DNA of 64,000 bases from UBA12545 sp051024685 (GTDB lineage: Bacteria; Bacillota; DSM-521; Neomoorellales; Neomoorellaceae), in assembly GCA_051024685.1 (NCBI GenBank), contig JAZHPA010000008.1, positions 19,855 to 83,854 of the forward strand, given 5' to 3'. Made by a program: the position numbers and the translations under genes. Shown in pieces: positions 8,321-17,819 of the stretch (its first letter is position 1; each line of letters opens with the position of its first letter). A model generated the notes under the pieces. The model saw only the letters and a list, made by a program, of their open reading frames with translations, did no database searches and was not told the origin of the DNA.

Positions 8321-10012
8321 ATGCTACAGCTCCTACAAATAGAGAATTTTGCCTTGATTGAAAAACTGGACCTCGAACTGGGGCCCGGTTTAAACGTTTT
8401 GACTGGAGAAACGGGAGCTGGCAAGTCCATTATTATCGATGCCATCGGATTACTGGTGGGGGCGAGGGCTTCCGGAGATTATCTCCGGGAAGGCAGCCCA
8501 AGGGCGCGGGTCAGCGGCCTTTTTAATTGCCGAGGAATAACCGGCGTGGAAGAAGCCCTCGGAGAGCTGGGTATTCCTATGGAAGAAGATGGAAGCCTTC
8601 TCCTAAGCCGGGAGCTCAGCAGCAGCGGTCGTCATACTTGTCGCATCAACGGGCGCAGTGTCACCCTTTCCATGTACCAGCGGGTTGGTCAACAACTGGT
8701 AGATTTACACGGGCAGCATGCTTACCAGTCCCTCCTTAAGCCGAGCTACCAGTTACAGTTGCTGGACAGTTTTGCCGGTCTTGAAGCCTTACGCCGGGAA
8801 GTAGCGGATATATACGCTAAGTGGCGGTCCACGCAAGAAGAACTGGCGGATCTTTACGGCAACCCTGAGGAAAGGGAAAGACAAAAGGATTTGTTGCGCT
8901 TTCAGGTAGAAGAAATCGACAGGGCTGCCCTGCGGGTAGGGGAAGAAGAAGAACTGCGGCAAGAGCTCCAGGTTTTAAATAACACTGAAGAGTTAACCCG
9001 GGAGGCGCGGGCTGTATATAACCTCCTCTTTGGAGGGCAGGACGTGCGAAGTGAAGCAGCCTACGATCTCCTCGCCCAAGCCGAGGAACGCTTGAAAGCC
9101 ATGGCCAGCATTAATCCGGAACTCGGCAAATGGGTGGACCTTCTCGAAGAAGCCAGGGTGCAGGTAGAGGAAGTAGCCAGGGCCGTGAGATCCTACGGTG
9201 AAGGGCTGGAGTTTGACCCCGCACGTATCCAGCAGATCGAAGAACGCCTAGAAACGCTGCGCCGTTTGCGGCGTAAATACGGGGAAACAGTGGAAGAAAT
9301 TTTGCGTTTTCGCCAGGAAGCCGCTTGTGCCCTGTCCAGATTCGAACAGAGGGAGGAGAATGCTAAATTATTGGAGGAAGAGCTCAATCGTTTAGAGGAC
9401 CTTTACCGGGAAAAGGCGGGCCAGCTCCGGAAGTTGCGCCTCCAGGCGGCCCGGCGGTTGGAAAAAGAAATAGAGAATGCCCTGCACGATTTGGCCCTGC
9501 CGACGGCCAGGGTAACCATTGCCTGCCGTCAGAAGGAAGTTCCCGGGCCCCAGGGATGGGACGCGGTAGAATTCTTTTTTCAGCCCAACCCGGGAGAAGG
9601 GAGCTACCCCCTGGCCCAGATAGCTTCGGGGGGAGAAATGGCCAGGGTTATGCTGGCTTTAAAAAGCATCCTGGCGAGTGTGGATGAGATTCCCACCCTC
9701 ATTTTTGATGAAGTTGATGCCGGCGTGGGCGGTCATGCTGCGCGCGCCGTTGCCTTACACCTGGCCCACATTGGAAAGCGCCATCAGGTTCTCTGTGTGA
9801 CGCATTCCGCCCAATTAGCCAGCTTAGCTGACTGCCATTTTAATGTAAATAAGGTAATAGATGGTGGGAGAACCTTTACCCAAGTAAAAGAACTAAGAGG
9901 CCAAGACCGGCTGGAAGAACTGGCCCGGCTGCTTTCCGGTGAGGTAAGCCCAACAGCTTTGAAGCACGCTGGTGAGCTCTTAGACCAGGCAAAAGCAATT
10001 AAACGTAATTAA
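8321..10012 (+). CDS. recN: DNA repair protein RecN
   Basis: SMC-like ATPase that acts early in double-strand break repair. The protein has 563 residues: Walker A GETGAGKS near residue 29 follows LQIENFALIEKLDLE; long coiled coils fill about 160-400; the C-terminal half has LAQIASGGEMARVMLALKS (signature motif) and TLIFDEVDAGVGGHAA (Walker B). The ATG has a GGAGGAAG site. An untranslated gap of 130 bases separates it from spoIVB, so the sporulation genes probably have their own promoter. Confidence 0.96.
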   Translation: MLQLLQIENFALIEKLDLELGPGLNVLTGETGAGKSIIIDAIGLLVGARASGDYLREGSPRARVSGLFNCRGITGVEEALGELGIPMEEDGSLLLSRELSSSGRHTCRINGRSVTLSMYQRVGQQLVDLHGQHAYQSLLKPSYQLQLLDSFAGLEALRREVADIYAKWRSTQEELADLYGNPEERERQKDLLRFQVEEIDRAALRVGEEEELRQELQVLNNTEELTREARAVYNLLFGGQDVRSEAAYDLLAQAEERLKAMASINPELGKWVDLLEEARVQVEEVARAVRSYGEGLEFDPARIQQIEERLETLRRLRRKYGETVEEILRFRQEAACALSRFEQREENAKLLEEELNRLEDLYREKAGQLRKLRLQAARRLEKEIENALHDLALPTARVTIACRQKEVPGPQGWDAVEFFFQPNPGEGSYPLAQIASGGEMARVMLALKSILASVDEIPTLIFDEVDAGVGGHAARAVALHLAHIGKRHQVLCVTHSAQLASLADCHFNVNKVIDGGRTFTQVKELRGQDRLEELARLLSGEVSPTALKHAGELLDQAKAIKRN

Positions 10013-10142
10013 AGCATTTTAGCAGTATATTTCACCTTCTACCAGGCCAAACCTCGCTAATAGGCCGTTTTTTACAGCATAAAAGCGGCCGGGCGGGGTT
10101 AATTTATTCTTAGAAACGAGTTATAAAAAGCGAGGTGAAGTT

Positions 10143-11486
10143 TTGAAAGACCGGAGAAGGAAAATTTTAGGAATACTTTTGGCCCTGCTGGTCTTGGTTG
10201 GCGCTCTGGCTCCTCCGGTGCGCACTTTTTTCGACCTACCTGCAGAACAACAGGTGGTCCTGGGTGAAAAAATCCAACTAAGCTGGCAGTTACCACCTTC
10301 TTGGGAAAGACAAATCGCCTGGATTATTTACGACTCCCAAGGCAGCAGTAGAATAGCCCGGGCGAGCGGTGGTTTTAGCACCACCGAGGCAGGTGATCTG
10401 CACCTGCAGTTGAAGCTCTTTGGTATTATTCCCCTAAAAAATATTAATATTCAAGTAGTAAAGCCCGTTGCCGTGGTTCCGGGCGGTCATTCCATCGGCA
10501 TCCTTCTGCATACCCACGGGGTGCTGGTGGTAGGCGAAGCAGGGGTGGAAACCCCCCAGGGAGAAAAAAGATACCCGGCCAGGCGGGCCGGGTTAGAGGT
10601 AGGAGATGTTATTCTGGCCGTCAACGGTCAGGAGGTGAAAAGTGAGGAAGACTTAGCCAGCCTTGTTCACAGTGCAGGTAAAGCGGGGAAAAAAGTTGAG
10701 CTGCTGGTTCGGAGGGGGGAACGGGAATTTACGGTGAATATCCAGCCGGAATACTGCCGGGAAACCGGACGCTATCGCATAGGGCTTTATGTGAGGGATA
10801 GCACTGCGGGAGTAGGCACCCTTACTTTCTATCATCCCACCCGTGGGATTTATGGAGCCCTAGGGCATAAGGTAATGCCGGAATACTGTTCCCATGCTTT
10901 AGAAATCACAGGAGGGAAGATCATAGCCGCTGCGGTGCAGGGCATTCAGCAGGCCAGGAAGGGACAGCCAGGTGAAAAGATAGGCTTATTTTTGGATAAC
11001 CCAAGTTTTAGCGGTATTATCCAAAAAAATACACCATTTGGTATATTCGGTGTATTGTCCGGCCGACCTTTACCCGGCCCTTATGGAAACCCGGTACCGG
11101 TAGCGTTAAACAACCAGGTGCGTACCGGGAGGGCGGAAATCTTGACCGTAGTATCCGGTGAACAAGTAGAAGCCTTCGAGGCCTATATCGAAAGAGTTTT
11201 GCCCCAGCAATACTCTAACGGTAAGGGCCTGATTATCCGCATCACCGATCCCAGGTTGCTGAGCTTGACGGGGGGTATTATCCAGGGCATGAGCGGCAGT
11301 CCTATTTTGCAGGACGGGAAGCTGGTGGGAGCAGTTACCCACGTATTTGTAAACGATCCCACCAGAGGTTACGGTGTGCTGGCAGAATGGATGCTAAAGG
11401 AAAGCGGGCTCTGGGAGGATGAATCGGCACAAGAGACTACCGGGAAGCTCCTTGTCGAACTTCCTGGTAGTTTGTTTTTTATTTAG
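10143..11486 (+). CDS. spoIVB: SpoIVB serine peptidase (sigma-K checkpoint)
   Basis: Secreted from the forespore during sporulation, it triggers processing of pro-sigma-K through the SpoIVFA/FB complex. The protein has 447 residues: an N-terminal membrane helix (about 9-26), a PDZ domain (about 125-200, with ARRAGLEVGDVILAVNG), and an S55 peptidase domain with GMSGSPI at 382-388 holding the catalytic serine. TTG 10143 follows GAGGTGAAG. Its position between recN and spo0A is conserved in spore formers. Confidence 0.95.
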   Translation: MKDRRRKILGILLALLVLVGALAPPVRTFFDLPAEQQVVLGEKIQLSWQLPPSWERQIAWIIYDSQGSSRIARASGGFSTTEAGDLHLQLKLFGIIPLKNINIQVVKPVAVVPGGHSIGILLHTHGVLVVGEAGVETPQGEKRYPARRAGLEVGDVILAVNGQEVKSEEDLASLVHSAGKAGKKVELLVRRGEREFTVNIQPEYCRETGRYRIGLYVRDSTAGVGTLTFYHPTRGIYGALGHKVMPEYCSHALEITGGKIIAAAVQGIQQARKGQPGEKIGLFLDNPSFSGIIQKNTPFGIFGVLSGRPLPGPYGNPVPVALNNQVRTGRAEILTVVSGEQVEAFEAYIERVLPQQYSNGKGLIIRITDPRLLSLTGGIIQGMSGSPILQDGKLVGAVTHVFVNDPTRGYGVLAEWMLKESGLWEDESAQETTGKLLVELPGSLFFI

Positions 11487-11551
11487 ATGAAAAACGGACC
11501 TGGTGGCGTACAACCAAAAGTTTTGCGGCTGGAAGGATTATCCCTCTCCTG

Positions 11552-11558
11552 CGTCGAA
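11552..11558 (+). promoter_or_regulatory. Spo0A-box-like heptamer upstream of spo0A
   Basis: CGTCGAA matches the 0A-box consensus TGTCGAA at 6 of 7 bases and lies about 50 bases before the spo0A start. Autoregulation of spo0A is known in Bacillus. A single heptamer with a mismatch is weak evidence. Confidence 0.25.
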
Positions 11559-11606
11559 ATTATTGCCCGGAAAATAGCAGGAAAATACAGGAGGCGGGAT
11601 GGATAG

Positions 11607-12368
11607 ATGACCCAACCCATAAAAGTGCTGGTGGCCGATGATAACAAAGAATTCTGTGAGGTGCTGGAGGAGTACTTTAACGAGCAACCGGACCTTATTT
11701 TAACGGGGATTGCCCATAACGGACACGAAACGCTCCAATTAATTCGCGAATGCGAACCGGATATTGTAGTCTTGGATATTATAATGCCTCATCTGGACGG
11801 CATCGGAGTACTGGAACGGCTGATGGAATATGATCCCCGGCCCAAGGTAGTGGTCTTAACGGCCCTGGGTCAGGAGGCTATGACCATTCGAACCCTAGAG
11901 TTGGGAGCTGACTACTACATACTCAAGCCCTTCGATCTGGAGGTATTGGGCAATCGCCTGCGGCAACTCGCCAACGGGCAGCCTCTTCCACCTTCGGCCC
12001 CGATTGCCCGCAATCGCAATATGGACATCGAAGTTACCAAAATCATTCACCAAATGGGGGTTCCGGCCCATATTAAGGGTTACCAGTATTTACGGGAAGC
12101 CATCCTTCTGGTCATCGAAGACGTAAACCTGCTGGGAGCAGTCACCAAGGAGCTTTACCCCATGATTGCCCGCAAGTACATGACCACTCCCAGCCGTGTA
12201 GAGAGGGCTATTCGCCATGCCATCGAGCTGGCCTGGGACCGGGGCAATGTGGATATGATGAACAAGTTCTTTGGCTACACTATCAATATGGAGCGAGGAA
12301 AGCCGACCAACTCGGAGTTTATCGCCATGGTGGCCGACAAGCTCCGAATTGGGGCTAAAATTAATTAA
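11607..12368 (+). CDS. spo0A: Sporulation master regulator Spo0A
   Basis: Response regulator that commits the cell to sporulation when phosphorylated. The protein has 253 residues. The receiver domain has the acidic pair Asp11/Asp12, phosphoacceptor Asp57 (VVLDIIMP) and a conserved Lys in ILKPFD. The C-terminal DNA-binding domain holds the Spo0A signature TTPSRVERAIRHAIELAWDR. It is preceded by GGAGGCGGG and followed by a terminator hairpin. Confidence 0.97.
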   Translation: MTQPIKVLVADDNKEFCEVLEEYFNEQPDLILTGIAHNGHETLQLIRECEPDIVVLDIIMPHLDGIGVLERLMEYDPRPKVVVLTALGQEAMTIRTLELGADYYILKPFDLEVLGNRLRQLANGQPLPPSAPIARNRNMDIEVTKIIHQMGVPAHIKGYQYLREAILLVIEDVNLLGAVTKELYPMIARKYMTTPSRVERAIRHAIELAWDRGNVDMMNKFFGYTINMERGKPTNSEFIAMVADKLRIGAKIN

Positions 12369-12374
12369 TAAAAA

Positions 12375-12404
12375 GGGCACCCTTGCAGGGTGTTCTTAAA
12401 TTTT
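12375..12404 (+). terminator. Rho-independent-type terminator after spo0A
   Basis: A 9-bp stem, GGGCACCCT with AGGGTGTTC (two G-U pairs, 3-base loop, 12375-12395), is followed by a mixed A/T tail. It lies just after the spo0A stop. Confidence 0.6.
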
Positions 12405-12420
12405 GGGGAGGTTTTAAGCA

Positions 12421-12993
12421 GTGATAGAGGAGAATAGGTTTAGAGAGAGATGTTTAAAATCCGAAAGAATTTATACCGGTAAAATCCTTAACCTCCGTAA
12501 GGACAGGGTAGCGCTGCCCGACGGCCGGGAGGCCAGCCGGGAGGTCGTCGAGCATACAGGGGCTGTAGCCGTGGTGGCGCTGGACCATGAGGAGAGGGTT
12601 TACTTGGTAAGACAGTATCGTTACCCCATTGGGAAAGTTACCTTGGAAATCCCGGCGGGGAAGCTCGACCCCGGGGAGAATCCCGAAGCCTGCGCCCGGC
12701 GGGAGTTGAGGGAAGAAGTGGGCCTCGTAGCCGAAAATTGGCAGCACCTCCTGACTTTTTACAGTACTCCTGGTTTTTCCGATGAAATCATGTACCTCTT
12801 TCTGGCCCGGGACCTTTCCAGGGAGAAGGCCCAGCCGGATGAAGATGAGTTTCTGGAAATCCTCTCTTTGCCCCTGGAAGAGGCCCTGCTTAAGATCCGG
12901 GAAGGGGAAATTATGGATGCCAAAACCATAATCGGATTACTGGCTCTGAGGTATAAAGTAACCGGCCAAGCATATTCATTTTATAAGGAATAA
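12421..12993 (+). CDS. nudF: NUDIX hydrolase, ADP-ribose pyrophosphatase type
   Basis: Hydrolyses ADP-ribose or a similar nucleoside diphosphate sugar to AMP and ribose 5-phosphate. The protein has 190 residues with a complete Nudix box, GKLDPGENPEACARRELREEVGL, including the REXXEE metal ligands, preceded by VYLVRQYRYPIGKVTLEIPAG, typical of the NudF/YqkG subfamily. GTG 12421 follows GGGGAGG at about 9 bases. The same gene sits near spoIIM and xerD in many spore formers. Confidence 0.92.
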   Translation: MIEENRFRERCLKSERIYTGKILNLRKDRVALPDGREASREVVEHTGAVAVVALDHEERVYLVRQYRYPIGKVTLEIPAGKLDPGENPEACARRELREEVGLVAENWQHLLTFYSTPGFSDEIMYLFLARDLSREKAQPDEDEFLEILSLPLEEALLKIREGEIMDAKTIIGLLALRYKVTGQAYSFYKE

Positions 12994-13033
12994 AGCAGGG
13001 ACAAATACGAGACGGTGCAAGGAGACGACATAA

Positions 13034-13651
13034 ATGGATCGGGCCCTGGCACGGCATTTGCAACAGAACATCGTTCTTTACCTGCTGGTGGGTTGCGTTT
13101 TTGTCGGAGGCATACTGTTGGGTGCCGTAGTGGTCCTGCTGTTAGGGGAAGGCCACCAGGTGGAGCTGACTGCTCACCTGGATAACCTTTTGCAGCGACT
13201 CGTCGTAGCCGAGCCCCTGGCCGGGGCCGTTACCGTACAGGCGGCTTTAAAAGGGATAAAGGAAATAGGTTTTTTTTGGATTTTAGGTTTAACCGTCATA
13301 GGATCACCTTTAATTGTGGCCTCCGTCCTGAGCAAGGGTTTTGTCCTGGGGTTTACCGTGGCTTTCTTGGTGCAGGAAAAATCCCTGCAGGGAGTGGCCC
13401 TGTCTCTTTTATCCGTACTGCCTTTCAACATAATCCGCCTTCCTGCTCTGCTCGCGGGCGCGGTTTTGGCCCTTTCCTTTTCTTGGAGCCTGGCAAAGGG
13501 TAGCCTAGGCCTTAAGGGCGGCGGTTTCCTAGGTCAGCTCGTGATGTATTCATTAGTGATGGGTTTCCTGGCCCTGGTAATCATGGGAAGCGGGTTAATT
13601 GAGGCGTACTTGGCACCTCCTTTAGCCCGAATCGTCTTGCAGTATCTTTAG
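13034..13651 (+). CDS. spoIIM: Stage II sporulation protein M
   Basis: Membrane component of the SpoIIDMP machine, which thins septal peptidoglycan and drives engulfment. It has 205 residues with about five hydrophobic segments (near 15-38, 80-100, 105-125, 130-155, 170-195). The family pattern GILLGAVVV near the N-terminus and KGFVLGFTVAFL in the middle are visible. Its position after the NUDIX gene and before xerD and dacF supports the call. Confidence 0.9.
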   Translation: MDRALARHLQQNIVLYLLVGCVFVGGILLGAVVVLLLGEGHQVELTAHLDNLLQRLVVAEPLAGAVTVQAALKGIKEIGFFWILGLTVIGSPLIVASVLSKGFVLGFTVAFLVQEKSLQGVALSLLSVLPFNIIRLPALLAGAVLALSFSWSLAKGSLGLKGGGFLGQLVMYSLVMGFLALVIMGSGLIEAYLAPPLARIVLQYL

Positions 13652-13670
13652 ACGAAGGGAGGCAACAAAA

Positions 13671-13904
13671 ATGCTGGTCGTCACTATTACTAACTGGCGA
13701 AGAAAACTGGTCTGGCTCCTGGCAGCTTTGTTAGTAGGAATGGCCTTATTGCTAGGGCAATCATCCTTGGAACACACCGCCCCAAGCCTGCCCGCGAGCG
13801 CCGACGTGAAACAAGAGATGGCCGGGGAGAAAAGCGGTACCCTGAAGCAGGGAATTATGGAGAGACTACTAACAAAGCTGCGGCAGTATTATCAAGGAGA
13901 GTAA
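13671..13904 (+). CDS. Small single-pass membrane protein, unknown function
   Basis: A 77-residue protein with a basic N-terminus (NWRRK), one membrane helix at about 13-29 and a polar outer tail that ends in a charged helix (MERLLTKLRQYYQGE). The ATG has a GGGAGG site. It lies 19 bases after spoIIM and just before a terminator, so it is probably co-transcribed with spoIIM. I do not recognise a family. Confidence 0.65.
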   Translation: MLVVTITNWRRKLVWLLAALLVGMALLLGQSSLEHTAPSLPASADVKQEMAGEKSGTLKQGIMERLLTKLRQYYQGE

Positions 13905-13908
13905 CTCG

Positions 13909-13934
13909 AGCGGGTACTCAACCCGCTTTTTTTG
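13909..13934 (+). terminator. Rho-independent terminator after spoIIM operon
   Basis: AGCGGGT (13909-13915), a five-base loop and ACCCGCT (13921-13927) form a 7-bp stem followed by a run of T residues. A strong intrinsic terminator. Confidence 0.85.
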
Positions 13935-14014
13935 TTAATGATGGCGTGGATGGAGGAGTTTGCCAGGAAATGTGGAAATTAAATGGTAAAAGCCAAGGAA
14001 GCGGGTGATGACCT

Positions 14015-14902
14015 TTGCAGCAACTGCTGGACGATTTTCTTTATTATCTGGCCGTAGAGCGCGGGTTGGCCGAGAATACGCTGGCTTCTTATCATAGCGA
14101 TTTGGAGCAATACTTTAATTATCTGGCCGAAGCCAAGATAACTTCATTACAGGATACCAGCCGAGGCCTGATCGTGGCTTACTTGGTCCACCTGCAACAG
14201 CAAGGTCGTTCCCCTGCCACCATCTGTCGGCACCTAGCTGCCTTGCGGTCTTTTTACCAGTTTTTAGTGCGCGAAGGAGTTTTGCCCAGCGACCCTACCG
14301 CTACCATGGAGTCTCCCCGCCAGACCAGGAAGTTGCCCCGGGTACTGACGGTGGAAGAGGTTGAACTGCTGCTGAACCAACCCCGGCCCAGGACCCCCGC
14401 CGGGTTGCGGGATAAAGCCATGCTGGAATTGCTTTATGCTAGTGGTCTGAGGGTTTCGGAATTGGTGGCGTTGAACGTGGAGCAGGTCAACCTGCAGGAG
14501 GCCTACGTCCGCTGTGTAGGCAAGGGCTCCCGGGAACGGGTGGTGCCTATTGGACCAGTGGCTTGCTTTTACCTCAAAGCATACCTGGAGCAGGGCAGGG
14601 GTCAGCTGCTAAGGGGCAGAAAAGAGCCCGCCCTATTTATCAATCAACAGGGCAAGAGGTTATCCCGCCAGGGCTGCTGGAAGATTATTAAAGCCTATGC
14701 CCGGGCGGCCGGACTCCCGCGCAATATTACACCTCATACTTTGCGACATTCCTTTGCCACCCACTTACTGGAAAACGGGGCTGACCTGCGTTCGGTGCAG
14801 GAGCTGCTGGGCCATGCTGACATAAGTACGACCCAGATTTATACCCACCTTACGCAGAAAAAAATTAGAGAAATCTATAATCATACTCACCCCCGGGCTT
14901 GA
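14015..14902 (+). CDS. xerD: Tyrosine recombinase XerD
   Basis: Site-specific recombinase that resolves chromosome dimers at dif, 295 residues. The N-terminal SAM-like domain (about 1-85) precedes the catalytic domain with the conserved Arg in ASGLRVSELV, Lys in CVGKGSRERVVP, HTLRHSFATHLL (H-x-x-R) and the tyrosine in STTQIYTHLTQK. TTG 14015 is the likely start. Its position upstream of dacF is typical for Clostridia. Confidence 0.95.
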   Translation: MQQLLDDFLYYLAVERGLAENTLASYHSDLEQYFNYLAEAKITSLQDTSRGLIVAYLVHLQQQGRSPATICRHLAALRSFYQFLVREGVLPSDPTATMESPRQTRKLPRVLTVEEVELLLNQPRPRTPAGLRDKAMLELLYASGLRVSELVALNVEQVNLQEAYVRCVGKGSRERVVPIGPVACFYLKAYLEQGRGQLLRGRKEPALFINQQGKRLSRQGCWKIIKAYARAAGLPRNITPHTLRHSFATHLLENGADLRSVQELLGHADISTTQIYTHLTQKKIREIYNHTHPRA

Positions 14903-14943
14903 ATATCTAATTTAAAGGAGGAAGGCCGGTAAGGGGGGATATC

Positions 14944-16149
14944 GTGCATAAACTATTTGCGTGGACCTTACTCCTTATTTTCTTATTTAGCTGGCAATCC
15001 GCCTTCTCATGGGCAGCCCCTGTCGAAAATGAGGTGGAAACGGACACTGCGGCTACCGAAGGGGCAGCCGGCCTTAAGCTCAACGTTAAAGGTGCCGTCT
15101 TGATGGACCCACAGTCGGGCAAGATCCTGTGGGAACAGAATCCCCATTACAAGGGATATCCCGCCAGCATGACCAAATTGATGACCATGGTGGTTACCAT
15201 GGATGCCGTGGCCCGGGGCGAGGCCAGCCTGGACGATCCCGTGCAAACGAGCGAAAGGGCCGAAAGCTTTGGTGGGGCGGAGGTCTTCCTGGAACAGGGA
15301 GAAACAGTTTCCCTGGAGAAGATGCTTATCGCCATTGCCGTGGCTTCGGCTAACGATGCGAGCGTCGCAGTTGCCGAGCATATAGCCGGCTCGGAAGAAG
15401 CCTTTGTAGAATTGATGAATGCCAAGGCGCAGGAACTGGGTCTAAAGAATACCCATTTCACCAACTGCCACGGCCTTCACGATCCCGACCACTATACGAC
15501 CCCCTATGACACGGCCCTCATCGCCCGCTATGCGCTGAAGTATCCTAAAATTCTCGAGTGGACTTCTATCAAACGTTACACCTTTCGCCAGGACCCCTTA
15601 ACTATACTGGATACCACCAATAAGATGCTCTACTGGTACCCGGGAACCGATGGGTTCAAGACAGGCTACACCGAAGCTGCCGGCCTCAATCTGGTTTCCA
15701 CGGTCGAGAGGGACGGCTTGCGCCTCATCGCCGTAGTGATGGGTGTGGAAACTCCCCAGGGTCATTTTACGGAATCCATGAAGCTTTATAACTGGGCCTT
15801 TCGCCAGTGGGCCTGGAAAAAAATCTATAATCCCGGTGAGGTGGTGGCCGAAGTAGCGACCAATAAGGGGCAAGAAGAGAAAATAAGAGTTATAGCGGCC
15901 GACAAGGTAGGGGGAGTCGTGCCCCGGAGTAAGCTGAAACAGGCCGACCTTATTACCACCCGGCTGGTGCTTCCCCCGGTGATCAATACCCCCGTGACCC
16001 AAGGCCAGAAGGTGGGAGAAATTATCATCCTGGAGGGGGGACAGGAGATCGGCCGGACGGATTTGCTGGGCGAGAAAAGTGTGGCCCGGGCAACTTTAAG
16101 ACAAGTAATACAGCGCGCAATCCGGGCAGTTTTTACTGTTCGACATTAA
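14944..16149 (+). CDS. dacF: D-alanyl-D-alanine carboxypeptidase, DacF type
   Basis: Penicillin-binding protein that trims the terminal D-Ala from peptidoglycan stem peptides outside the membrane; DacF acts in the forespore. It has 401 residues: a signal peptide (about 1-24, ending SWAAP), SMTK at 75-78 (active serine), SAND as the SxN motif, and FKTG as the KTG motif. A PBP5-like C-terminal domain and a membrane-binding helix follow. GTG 14944 is preceded by GGGGG. It directly precedes spoIIAA-spoIIAB-sigF, as in Bacillus. Confidence 0.94.
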   Translation: MHKLFAWTLLLIFLFSWQSAFSWAAPVENEVETDTAATEGAAGLKLNVKGAVLMDPQSGKILWEQNPHYKGYPASMTKLMTMVVTMDAVARGEASLDDPVQTSERAESFGGAEVFLEQGETVSLEKMLIAIAVASANDASVAVAEHIAGSEEAFVELMNAKAQELGLKNTHFTNCHGLHDPDHYTTPYDTALIARYALKYPKILEWTSIKRYTFRQDPLTILDTTNKMLYWYPGTDGFKTGYTEAAGLNLVSTVERDGLRLIAVVMGVETPQGHFTESMKLYNWAFRQWAWKKIYNPGEVVAEVATNKGQEEKIRVIAADKVGGVVPRSKLKQADLITTRLVLPPVINTPVTQGQKVGEIIILEGGQEIGRTDLLGEKSVARATLRQVIQRAIRAVFTVRH

Positions 16150-16234
16150 TTTACCATATTTTTGCAGGAAAATTGCCTTCCTATAGCGAAAATAACCCTT
16201 CTGGAACACTAAAAAATCAGGGGGGTTTTTTCTT

Positions 16235-16579
16235 TTGCAGGTGTTTTTCAGCCAAGACGGCGCGGCTTTGATCGCCAGGATTAAAGGGGAGTTAGATTTG
16301 GGAACGGCCGACAGATTGCGGCATGAACTAGAGACCAGCATAGACCACGCCCGCCCCCGGATTCTGTACCTGGACCTAGAGGGGGTTTCCTTCATGGACA
16401 GTTCCGGGCTGGGAGTAATTTTGGGACGTTACCGCCGCCTGGCGCGTCAGGGCGGCAAGGTCATCATATGCCGACCTCAGCCCCAGGTACGGCGGCTTTT
16501 GGAGCTTTCCGGGATTAATAAACTAATCGAGATAGTATCCGAGGACCCCGATAGGTCTCCCGGCAGGGAGGTGCTCTAA
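16235..16579 (+). CDS. spoIIAA: Anti-anti-sigma factor SpoIIAA
   Basis: STAS-domain protein of 114 residues that frees sigma-F from SpoIIAB when dephosphorylated, giving forespore-specific gene expression. FMDSSGLGVILGRYR contains the serine phosphorylated by SpoIIAB. The start is TTG 16235, with a GTG two codons later as an alternative. The spoIIAB start lies one base after the stop region, so the pair is coupled. Confidence 0.95.
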   Translation: MQVFFSQDGAALIARIKGELDLGTADRLRHELETSIDHARPRILYLDLEGVSFMDSSGLGVILGRYRRLARQGGKVIICRPQPQVRRLLELSGINKLIEIVSEDPDRSPGREVL

Positions 16580-16580
16580 A

Positions 16581-17033
16581 GTGGCCCCAGGTAACGGCGA
16601 GGTGGCCAACAGCATGTGCCTGGAATTCCTAAGCCTCCCGGAGAACGTCGGATTGGCCCGGGTGGCCGTGGCGGCTTTTGTAGCCCAGACGGACTTAACC
16701 CTGAATGAACTGGAAGAGATTAAAGTGGCCGTTTCGGAGGCCGTGGCCAACGCGGTGATCCACGGTTACGGCGGAGGACCTCAGGGCTGGGTACGGGTGA
16801 AGGTGAACCGGACGCGGGAAGACCTGGAGATAATCGTAGAGGACGACGGTAAGGGCATAGCCGATGTGGCCCTGGCCATGCAGCCGGCTTATTCCAGCGA
16901 TCCCGAAAGGATGGGCCTGGGCTTCGCCTTCATGCAGTCTTTCATGGACGAGGTAGAAGTTGTTTCCGAAGAAGGTCGGGGTACAAGGGTAATTATGCGC
17001 AGGAAGCTCAGTTCGTCCACTACGGCATCTTAA
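16581..17033 (+). CDS. spoIIAB: Anti-sigma-F factor SpoIIAB
   Basis: Serine kinase and anti-sigma factor that holds sigma-F and phosphorylates SpoIIAA; 150 residues. The GHKL ATPase fold is clear: EIKVAVSEAVANAVIHGY (N box), VEDDGKGI (G1 box) and MGLGFAFMQSFMD (G2 box). GTG 16581 starts the gene just after the spoIIAA stop. Confidence 0.95.
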   Translation: MAPGNGEVANSMCLEFLSLPENVGLARVAVAAFVAQTDLTLNELEEIKVAVSEAVANAVIHGYGGGPQGWVRVKVNRTREDLEIIVEDDGKGIADVALAMQPAYSSDPERMGLGFAFMQSFMDEVEVVSEEGRGTRVIMRRKLSSSTTAS

Positions 17034-17051
17034 GGGCGGGAGGCGGGGGAA

Positions 17052-17819
17052 TTGCGCCTTTCGGAAATGAATTTACCTCGCTTTCCCCTGTTATCAGAAG
17101 AAGAGGCTGTGGAGCTCCTGCAGCGGGCCAAGGCGGGCGACCGGGCCGCTCGGGAACGCTTGATCAACTGCAATCTGAAGTTAGTCTTTAACATTGTCCA
17201 GCGCTTCGAAAACAGGGGGTACGAATTAGAGGACCTTTTTCAAATCGGTACCATCGGTTTAATTAAAGCTATTGACAAATTTGATCTTAGCTACAAAGTC
17301 AAATTTTCCACCTATGCGGTGCCCATGATCTTGGGGGAGATTAAGCGGTTTTTAAGGGATGACAGCTCGGTCAAGGTCAGCCGTTCCCTGAAAGAAACCG
17401 CCTTCAAGGTCAACCGCATACGGGACGAACTGACCAAGAAATTGGGGCGGGAGCCGGGTATCGGCGAAATTGCCCAAGCCTTGAATCTTTCCCGGGAAGA
17501 AATTGTGGCTGCGCTGGAGGCCATCCAGTCCCCCGGCTCTATCCACGACACGGTTTACCAGGACGATGGAGACCCTATTTACGTATTGGATCAGCTCAGC
17601 GATGAGAACGAACAGGAGCCAGTGTGGCTGGATAAAATAGCCCTCAAGGAGGTGCTGATGAAATTACCCGAAAAGCACCGCAAGGTCATCGTAATGCGCT
17701 TTTTCCAGGATAAGACCCAAACCGAGGTGGCCGAGAGGCTAGGTTTATCCCAAGTGCAGATCTCCCGCATCGAGCGTCAAGCCCTGGCACGTTTGCGTGA
17801 GCTGCTGCGCTCACCTTGA
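17052..17819 (+). CDS. sigF: RNA polymerase sigma-F factor
   Basis: First forespore-specific sigma factor, 255 residues. Region 2 contains NCNLKLVFNIVQRF, YELEDLFQIGTIGLIKAIDKFD and FSTYAVPMILGEIKRFLRDD. Region 4 ends with RFFQDKTQTEVAERLGLSQ and QISRIERQAL, the -35-binding helix-turn-helix. TTG 17052 follows GGGAGGCGGGGG. Genes immediately downstream that are normal in other genomes (spoVA) are absent here; instead a decayed region begins. Confidence 0.96.
   Translation: MRLSEMNLPRFPLLSEEEAVELLQRAKAGDRAARERLINCNLKLVFNIVQRFENRGYELEDLFQIGTIGLIKAIDKFDLSYKVKFSTYAVPMILGEIKRFLRDDSSVKVSRSLKETAFKVNRIRDELTKKLGREPGIGEIAQALNLSREEIVAALEAIQSPGSIHDTVYQDDGDPIYVLDQLSDENEQEPVWLDKIALKEVLMKLPEKHRKVIVMRFFQDKTQTEVAERLGLSQVQISRIERQALARLRELLRSP

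Noticed and set aside
10040..10090. Hairpin between recN and spoIVB (GGCCG...CGGCC)
   Set aside because: Five-base stem with a long loop and no T run; not convincing as a terminator.
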